Origin: Rhodopirellula sp. | Lineage (GTDB): Bacteria; Planctomycetota; Planctomycetia; Pirellulales; Pirellulaceae | Length of the DNA stretch: 6,643 nt | NCBI GenBank assembly: GCA_002714565.1 | Contig: PAXU01000067.1 | Coordinates: 7,337 to 13,979 of the forward strand | Direction of reading: 5' to 3' | In this document: in pieces, positions 6,291-6,643 of the stretch | Position numbering within the stretch: position 1 is the first letter of the stretch | How the letters are laid out: every line of letters starts with the position of its first letter | Translations under genes and position numbers: made by a program | Notes under the pieces: model-generated | Databases searched by the model: none | Seen by the model: only the letters and a program-made list of their open reading frames with translations | Told to the model about the DNA's origin: nothing

Positions 6291-6643
6291 ATGAAAAAAT
6301 CTCTTATTATCCTGCTGCTACTGACCTCATCGCTTCATGCTGAAAAGACGCCGAAACGAAATGTGAGCGTCGCGGATACGCCACCGAGCACCGGCATCAA
6401 GACCGATGTGGATGGGCATTTGCTGGTTGAACATACCGGTATCGTAACACTCACCAAGAAGGGTGAGCGGGCCAGATACAACGTCGTGGGTGCAAGCAAA
6501 AACGGTACATTGCTGCTGAGTTTGAATACCAAATCCGACCATGGTGCTTTCAAAGTTCAGCTTGCAAAGGGAGCAAAGGTTAAGTACATCGAGCCGCAAG
6601 ACCAAGAAGACGGCAAAGCTCTGACCGACGTGAACGGGCATTT
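6291..6643 (+). CDS. Exported protein of unknown function with internal repeat (3' end cut by window)
   Basis: The plus strand is open from ATG 6291 to the right edge, 117 full codons without a stop. The first 17 residues (MKKSLIILLLLTSSLHA) form a clear Sec signal peptide with likely cleavage after SLHA, so the mature protein is exported. No strong Shine-Dalgarno sequence is present, only an A-rich AGAAAAGAAA leader. The mature part is polar, probably beta-rich and lysine-rich, with alternating hydrophobic strands such as GTLLLSLNT and AFKVQLAKGAKVKYIE. I do not recognise a family. TDVDGHL (38-44) recurs as TDVNGHF (112-117 and the cut codon) exactly 74 residues later, suggesting tandem domains. 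The end lies outside the window, so total length and anchoring are unknown. Confidence 0.75.
   Translation, partial: MKKSLIILLLLTSSLHAEKTPKRNVSVADTPPSTGIKTDVDGHLLVEHTGIVTLTKKGERARYNVVGASKNGTLLLSLNTKSDHGAFKVQLAKGAKVKYIEPQDQEDGKALTDVNGH
6401..6643 (+). repeat. Start of a 222-nt (74-codon) in-frame repeat period
   Basis: The 21-mers at 6401-6421 and 6623-6643 match at 18 positions, and the three differences are T/C, G/A and T/C. They are 222 nt apart, a whole number of codons, and encode T-D-V-D-G-H-L and T-D-V-N-G-H-F. The second copy runs into the window edge, so only one full unit is visible. Confidence 0.45.

Overview
The window looks like bacterial chromosome of moderate G+C. The gene content best fits a planctomycete (Pirellula/Rhodopirellula-like) or a close PVC relative. 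Three things point that way: a secreted NPCBM plus GH36 alpha-galactosidase-type enzyme, a secreted DUF1080 (3-keto-disaccharide hydrolase family) protein, and a DUF3050 protein. Several genes also use GTG starts. This assignment is inference from family content, as no phylogenetic marker is present. No tRNA, rRNA, CRISPR array, transposase or insertion sequence was seen.

Layout. (1) From 776 to the left edge, minus strand: a GTG-started SAM-dependent methyltransferase with an N-terminal zinc ribbon, cut off by the window. (2) 777-1112: non-coding divergent region. It has a perfect TATAAT box overlapped by one arm of a 7-bp inverted repeat, just upstream of the next gene. (3) 1113-4304, plus strand: a 1063-residue exported glycoside hydrolase with NPCBM, GH36 N-terminal sandwich and GH36 barrel. 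The barrel is interrupted by about 210 residues of LamG-like jellyroll whose two halves lie in reversed order. (4) 4345-5013, minus strand: a small secreted DUF1080 protein, convergent with the hydrolase. (5) 5014-5334: non-coding divergent region with two good hairpin/dyad elements. (6) 5335-6111, plus strand: a DUF3050 protein predicted to have the heme-oxygenase-like fold. (7) 6112-6290: short spacer. (8) 6291 to the right edge, plus strand: the start of an exported protein of unknown function with a 74-residue internal repeat period.

Functionally, the hydrolase and the DUF1080 protein are both exported and both belong to sugar-cleaving families, so they could act on the same glycans. They are convergently transcribed and need not be co-regulated. 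The methyltransferase, the DUF3050 protein and the last gene have no clear link to them. The most notable feature is the LamG insertion in the beta3-alpha3 region of the catalytic barrel. It reads as a circular permutant, or as one unit taken out of phase from a tandem LamG array, and it would sit on the active-site face.
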